Source: an uncultured Eubacteriales bacterium
GTDB lineage: Bacteria > Bacillota > Clostridia > Oscillospirales > Oscillospiraceae
Direction: 5' to 3'
DNA length: 11,211 nt
Assembly (NCBI GenBank): GCA_900549405.1
Contig: URNZ01000058.1
Span: 1-11,211, forward strand
Shown here: positions 8,107 through 11,211 of the stretch, piece by piece
Layout: each line of letters starts with the position of its first letter
Position numbering within the stretch: the stretch's first letter is position 1
Made by a program: the position numbers and the translations under genes
Notes under the pieces: model-generated
Told to the model about the DNA's origin: nothing
What the model saw: the letters and a program-made list of their open reading frames with translations, nothing else
The model's database searches: none

Positions 8107-9543
8107 ATGGAAGAATTGACAAGCATGGGCATCATCTCCATCATCCCTGCCGTTCTGGCCATTGCCCTGTCCTTCGCCACCAAGAACACCATCGTGGCCC
8201 TGGCCGTGGCCTGCATCGCCGGTACCACCATGTCCGGCATCGTCATGGGCGACAGTCTGGTGGACACCCTGCTGCTGGGCTTTCCCACCCTGCTGAAGGA
8301 AAACCTGGGCACCACCAGCTTCTCCTGGGTCATGCTGCTGAACACCCTCATCGGCATTCTGGTGGCCTATTTCCAGAAGACCGGCGCCATTCAGGGCTTC
8401 TCCCAGTGGGTCCACGACAAGCATCTGTCCCGCCGGGGCGCCCAGCTCACCGCCTGGGTGCTGGGTATGTTCGTCTATTTCAGCGACTCCTTCAGCCCCC
8501 TGTTCGTGGGCTGCACCATGCGCAGCATCACCGACAAGGCCCGCATCTCCCGGGAAAAGCTGGCCTACATCGCCGACTCCACCTCCGCCCCGGTCAGCGT
8601 CCTGGTGCCCATCACCGGCTGGGCCGCCTATCTCAGCGGTCTGGCAGTGGGCATCGGCTGCATCGCCACCGCCGAGGACGGTTCCGCCCTGTTCCTCAAG
8701 GCCATCCCCTTTAACTTCTATCCCCTGGCCGCCGTCATCTTCGTGGGGCTCATCGGCTCCGGCATCATCAAGGACTTTGGTCCCATGAAGAAGGCCGAGC
8801 AGCGGGCCATGGAGACGGGCAAGGTCCTGGCCGACGGGGCCCAGCCCCTCATCGGCAAGGAGCTGACCGGCATGGAGATGTACGAGGGCTTCACCCCCCG
8901 GGTGTTCCTGAACTTCCTGCTGCCCGTGCTGATGATCGTGGTCACCGCCCTGTCCACCTATGTGGCCTATCACTCCGCCAAGACCATGGAGGCCTTCACC
9001 CTGGTGGTCATCTTCATGACCATCAGCATGATGATCCAGGGCATCCCCTTTAAAGAGGTCATGGACACCATGATGAACGGCATCAAGGGCGCGCTGCCCG
9101 CCGTGGTGCTGCTGGCCCTGGCCTACTCCGTCAACGGCCTGTCCAAGTCCATGGGCACCGCCAACTTCATCATCTCCGTCACCGAGGGCTTTTTGACCCC
9201 CCATCTGCTGCCCGCCGTGATCTTCCTGGTGGCCGCCGTAATGGCCTTCGCCACCGGCTCCTCCTGGGGCACTTTCGCCATCTGCATGCCCATCGCCCTG
9301 CCCCTGGCCTTCAACATGTCCGGCGGCGAGCTGAACCCCATCGTGGTGGCTGTGTTCGCTGCGGTGGCCGGCGGCGGCGTGTTCGGCGACCACTGCTCCC
9401 CCCTGTCCGACACCACCATCCTGTCCTCCATGGGCTCTGCCTCTGACCACCTGGACCACGTCAAGACCCAGCTGCCCTACGCCCTGATCTGCGGCGGCAT
9501 CGCCGTGATCGGCTACCTCATCCTGGGCTTCGTGGCCGGTTGA
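8107..9543 (+). CDS. NhaC-family transporter, candidate LysW-type lysine transporter
   Basis: A 478-aa integral membrane protein with about twelve hydrophobic segments and the NhaC-family signature GDHCSPLSDTT at 427-437. The Ser/Asp-rich half-repeats (YFSDSFSPLFVG, ADSTSAPVSVLVPITGWAAY) match NhaC-type antiporters, which exchange Na+ or H+ for ions or organic solutes. Rodionov and colleagues (2003) proposed that NhaC-like proteins under lysine riboswitch control (LysW) are lysine transporters; this gene has that context as second gene of the riboswitch operon. The substrate is thus inferred from regulation rather than from residues. The ribosome binding site (GGAAAGAGAG, ending 6 bases before the ATG) is weaker than that of the preceding gene. 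A strong terminator begins 22 bases after the stop. Confidence 0.86.
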   Translation: MEELTSMGIISIIPAVLAIALSFATKNTIVALAVACIAGTTMSGIVMGDSLVDTLLLGFPTLLKENLGTTSFSWVMLLNTLIGILVAYFQKTGAIQGFSQWVHDKHLSRRGAQLTAWVLGMFVYFSDSFSPLFVGCTMRSITDKARISREKLAYIADSTSAPVSVLVPITGWAAYLSGLAVGIGCIATAEDGSALFLKAIPFNFYPLAAVIFVGLIGSGIIKDFGPMKKAEQRAMETGKVLADGAQPLIGKELTGMEMYEGFTPRVFLNFLLPVLMIVVTALSTYVAYHSAKTMEAFTLVVIFMTISMMIQGIPFKEVMDTMMNGIKGALPAVVLLALAYSVNGLSKSMGTANFIISVTEGFLTPHLLPAVIFLVAAVMAFATGSSWGTFAICMPIALPLAFNMSGGELNPIVVAVFAAVAGGGVFGDHCSPLSDTTILSSMGSASDHLDHVKTQLPYALICGGIAVIGYLILGFVAG

Positions 9544-9564
9544 GTTGACCTGTGATTTGAAGAA

Positions 9565-9607
9565 CCCCCGCCGTCTGACCCAATTGGAAAGACGGCGGGG
9601 GCTTTTT
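9565..9607 (+). terminator. Strong intrinsic terminator after the lysine operon
   Basis: CCCCCGCCGTCT (9565-9576) pairs perfectly over 12 bp with 9590-9601 around a 13-nt loop, followed by CTTTTT. It closes the riboswitch operon and insulates the module downstream. Confidence 0.93.
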
Positions 9608-9618
9608 CGAAGTTGACC

Positions 9619-9657
9619 TTGTCTTTTCGCTCTTTTGTCAGTATAATTGTTTATACT
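9619..9657 (+). promoter_or_regulatory. Promoter with an operator-like dyad over its -10 box
   Basis: TTGTCT (9619-9624) and a perfect TATAAT (9642-9647) are 17 bases apart. The 18-bp perfect dyad AGTATAATTGTTTATACT (9640-9657) covers the whole -10 box and the likely transcript start. Such placement is typical of repression by a dimeric DNA-binding protein, often the product of the operon itself; no binder is identified here. Confidence 0.6.
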
Positions 9658-9678
9658 AGGACAGAGGGGTGAGTTGAT

Positions 9679-10191
9679 ATGGTCCTGCAATACTTTGTGA
9701 ATTCATCGGAGACCGGTGCGCGTATTCCCGTGGACATTGACAGAGCGACAGATGCTGATCTTGCCGCCACAAAAGAGGGCTGGCAGACCGATTGGACCAG
9801 TGAATTCATCCGCGATCCGTCTCTTGAAAAATACACCGCACGGACAGCTTCCGGCGAGATCGTCGCCCTTGGCGCCTACCGCGAAACAGAATCCAGCATG
9901 TTTGTCTATATTCAGTATATTGAAAGCCACCCCGCCAGCAATCCCACCCTTACCCCAAAAAAGAAATATCTGAATATTGGCCGCATGATGGTTGCGTTCG
10001 GCATCCAGCTCTCCATTGATTCCGGTAAAAATGGCGTCGTCACGTTTGAGGCGAAAACGAGCGAATTGGCCCGGCACTATATTCAGGATTTTGGTGCCAT
10101 TCGGATCTTCCCCAAATACTCCGGCGGGCCTATTATGCTGATGATCGCAGATCATGCCGCCATCTCTATCTTCAACACGTATCTTTCCTGA
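9679..10191 (+). CDS. GNAT-like protein of unknown function (170 aa)
   Basis: I recognise a probable GNAT fold but no named family. The segments SGEIVALGAYRETESSMFVY and YIQYIES look like paired beta strands. KKYLNIGRMMVAFGIQLS resembles the acetyl-CoA-binding helix, with a degenerate loop (only one of the usual glycines, G101). VTFEAKTSELARHYIQDFGA resembles the following strand and helix. An AGAGGGG ribosome binding site lies 9 bases before the ATG. The gene is visibly less GC-rich and uses more A/T-ending codons than its neighbours, suggesting acquisition. It pairs with an 81-aa gene 14 bases downstream and has the dyad-bearing promoter at 9619-9657. The arrangement recalls GNAT toxin modules, but those usually encode a ribbon-helix-helix antitoxin first, and I see none. 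It could equally be a catalytically weak regulator-type GNAT. Confidence 0.7.
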   Translation: MVLQYFVNSSETGARIPVDIDRATDADLAATKEGWQTDWTSEFIRDPSLEKYTARTASGEIVALGAYRETESSMFVYIQYIESHPASNPTLTPKKKYLNIGRMMVAFGIQLSIDSGKNGVVTFEAKTSELARHYIQDFGAIRIFPKYSGGPIMLMIADHAAISIFNTYLS

Positions 10192-10205
10192 TGGGAGGTC
10201 ATTTT

Positions 10206-10451
10206 ATGGATATCGAAGTCAAGAATATGTCACCAGAAGCCGTGGAACTGCTGGAACAGCTCAGCGTGGTCTGTAGGCGTTACGGCATCTCCTATTATTC
10301 CGCCTCTCAGACCCAGCGCGATCTGCTGGACTCCATCGCGCTCCATGAGTACCAGTTGAAAAAAGCCCACGAGCAGGGCCAACCGCGCTCTGTGGTCCCT
10401 CCGTTCCTCGGGCTGAAGCGTACCCGCCGCAGTGACGAAATGCCTGCCTGA
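10206..10451 (+). CDS. Small hypothetical protein (81 aa) paired with the GNAT-like gene
   Basis: Unrecognised. The protein starts MDIEVKNMSPEAVELLEQLS and is predicted mainly helical, followed by a basic, proline-containing tail (PRSVVPPFLGLKRTRRSDEM). There is no signal peptide or membrane segment. GGGAGG 7 bases ahead of ATG 10206 decides the start; an ATG overlapping the preceding stop codon (at 10191) would add five residues but has no good site. It is almost certainly cotranscribed with the GNAT-like gene and ends before the hairpin at 10468-10525. A small helical, basic protein next to a GNAT gene could be its partner or antitoxin; this is inference only. Confidence 0.65.
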   Translation: MDIEVKNMSPEAVELLEQLSVVCRRYGISYYSASQTQRDLLDSIALHEYQLKKAHEQGQPRSVVPPFLGLKRTRRSDEMPA

Positions 10452-10467
10452 TCTGCGTGGTATATTG

Positions 10468-10525
10468 AAAATCAAAGGGACGTTCCCCGTGATCGCAGCA
10501 TCACAGGGAACGTCCCTTTCATTTT
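10468..10525. terminator. Long bidirectional hairpin terminator
   Basis: AAAGGGACGTTCCC (10474-10487) pairs perfectly over 14 bp with 10506-10519. Inside, GTGAT (10489-10493) pairs with ATCAC (10500-10504) after one mismatch. Outside, AAAAT pairs with ATTTT after another. It lies between convergent genes (81-aa gene and hinT), with A/T outer arms that serve as U-tracts in both directions. Confidence 0.88.
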
Positions 10526-10540
10526 ATCTATGCGCTTTTC

Positions 10541-10882
10541 TCAGCCCGGGGGCCAGGTCATATCCCGGCCGGACAGGACGTGGAAGTGCAGGTGGTGGAC
10601 GCTCTGGCCCGCCTGCTCCCCGATGTTGGAGACCACGCGGTAGCTGTCCAGACCCAGCTCCTTCGTCACCTTGGCGATGACCTCGAAGATGTGGGCCACC
10701 ACGGCGCTGTTGCCGCCATCCACCTCCGCCACGGAGGCGATGTGGGCCTTGGGGATCACCAGAAAATGGGTGGGCGCCTGAGGGGCGATGTCATAAAAGG
10801 CATAGCACAGCTCGTCCTCATACACCTTGTTGGAGGGGATCTCCCCACCGGCAATGGCGCAGAACAGGCAATCGTTTTTCAT
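10541..10882 (-). CDS. hinT: HIT-family protein HinT (purine nucleoside phosphoramidase type)
   Basis: A 113-aa cytoplasmic protein of the HinT branch of histidine-triad hydrolases, which cleave nucleoside phosphoramidates and aminoacyl-AMP. The triad motif H97-L-H99-F-H101 occurs in QSVHHLHFHVL. The N-terminal CLFCAIAGGEIPSNKVYED with C5 and C8, and HFLVIPKAHIAS with H47, are typical of the family. The length is normal. AAAGGAG lies 6 bases before the ATG. It begins 17 bases after the alaS stop, so the two probably form an operon. The pairing makes sense because HinT-type enzymes hydrolyse aminoacyl-adenylates of the sort synthetases release; that link is inference. It ends 15 bases from the convergent terminator. 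Confidence 0.95.
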   Translation of the reverse strand: MKNDCLFCAIAGGEIPSNKVYEDELCYAFYDIAPQAPTHFLVIPKAHIASVAEVDGGNSAVVAHIFEVIAKVTKELGLDSYRVVSNIGEQAGQSVHHLHFHVLSGRDMTWPPG

Positions 10883-10899
10883 AGGATGCTCCTTTCGTC

Positions 10900-11211
10900 T
10901 CAGCCCAGCTTCTCGGACACGAAATCGTCCACGGAGGCCAGCGCATCGTCCACCTTCAGGGGATCGCTGCCGCCGCCCATGGCGGAATCCGGCTTGCCGC
11001 CGCCCTTGCCGCCGCAGATGGCGGACACGTGCCGCACCAGATCACCGGCCTTGATGCCACGGGCCACCGCCTCCTTGCCGCACACGGCCAAGAAGGTGAT
11101 CTTCTCGCCGTTGATGCTGGCGATGACCGCCACGGCCTTGGGATCCTTATCCCGCAGGAAGTCGCCCATGGTCCGCAGCTCGGCGGTGTCCACGCCGTTG
11201 CGGGTGGTGGC
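10900..11211 (-). CDS. alaS: Alanyl-tRNA synthetase, C-terminal end (cut at window edge)
   Basis: The reading frame enters from beyond the window and gives 103 residues before TGA. It starts ATTRNGVDTAELRTMGDFLR and contains AVAVIASINGEKITFLAVCG and the glycine-rich ICGGKGGGKPDSAMGGG. This is the DHHA1-type C-terminal domain of AlaRS (family about 870 aa), which helps bind tRNA and oligomerise. The catalytic and editing domains lie outside the window. An internal GTG could look like a start at 11193, but the frame and homology continue upstream to the edge. It is followed after 17 bases by hinT. Confidence 0.95.
   Translation of the reverse strand, partial: ATTRNGVDTAELRTMGDFLRDKDPKAVAVIASINGEKITFLAVCGKEAVARGIKAGDLVRHVSAICGGKGGGKPDSAMGGGSDPLKVDDALASVDDFVSEKLG

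Noticed and set aside
9543..9619. Repeated AGTTGACCT at 9543-9551 and 9611-9619, as possible insertion footprints flanking the terminator
   Set aside because: Nine bases is short, the segment between is an ordinary terminator, and no transposase or longer flanking match is present.
6877..9690. A 937-codon open frame on the minus strand opposite the dehydrogenase and transporter genes
   Set aside because: Its translation is a low-complexity run rich in Gly, His, Gln, Val and Asp, as expected from the antisense of GC-rich genes with biased third positions. Two recognised genes lie on the other strand, and it has no family resemblance.
10474..10519. Long perfect hairpin considered as a mobile palindromic repeat or MITE
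   Set aside because: It lies exactly between convergent genes with A/T arms on both sides, and no second copy is in the window, so a bidirectional terminator explains it.
10900..11193. Stand-alone 97-aa gene starting at GTG 11193
   Set aside because: The frame continues upstream to the window edge with AlaRS-like sequence, so it is the C-terminal end of alaS.

Overview
The window is a GC-rich bacterial chromosome segment. Firmicutes-style features (strong AAGGAG/GGAGG ribosome binding sites, TTGACA/TATAAT promoters with 17-bp spacers, a lysine riboswitch) combine with anaerobic metabolism (pyruvate:ferredoxin oxidoreductase). This suggests a high-GC gut Clostridia, most like the Oscillospiraceae (Flavonifractor/Intestinimonas type). 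The taxonomic placement is inference; no marker gene here proves it.

Layout. (1) Positions 1-1408, minus: the N-terminal 469 codons of pyruvate:ferredoxin oxidoreductase (nifJ/por), cut by the window edge, behind a clear promoter and a structured leader of about 160 nt. (2) 1842-5209, plus: comM/yifB (Mg-chelatase-like AAA+ ATPase), then thiI (tRNA 4-thiouridine synthase) with its own promoter, followed by a phosphinothricin-acetyltransferase-like GNAT gene. (3) 5257-6382, minus: a small Phd/YefM-type antitoxin gene without a visible toxin, and an XRE-type HTH protein fused to a multi-pass membrane domain, each with a recognisable promoter. A shared bidirectional terminator separates them from the GNAT gene. 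(4) 6596-9607, plus: the most interesting unit. A consensus promoter leads into a lysine riboswitch aptamer and a transcription terminator, followed by an alanine-dehydrogenase-family gene and an NhaC-family transporter, closed by a strong terminator. (5) 9619-10451, plus: a visibly less GC-rich two-gene module (GNAT-like protein plus an 81-aa unknown), with a perfect dyad over its -10 box, ending in a long convergent hairpin. (6) 10541-11211, minus: hinT (HIT family) and the C-terminal end of alaS, cut by the window edge.

How the parts work together. NifJ, ComM, ThiI, HinT and AlaS are housekeeping genes. The riboswitch operon appears to be switched off by lysine, which makes the NhaC-like protein a good candidate for a LysW-type lysine transporter. 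It also ties an alanine-dehydrogenase-like enzyme, whose pyruvate-site residues (R15, K75, H96) and catalytic Asp are intact, to lysine supply. What that enzyme does in a lysine-repressed operon is the main open question of the window. The XRE-membrane/Phd pair and the GNAT/81-aa pair look like accessory modules.
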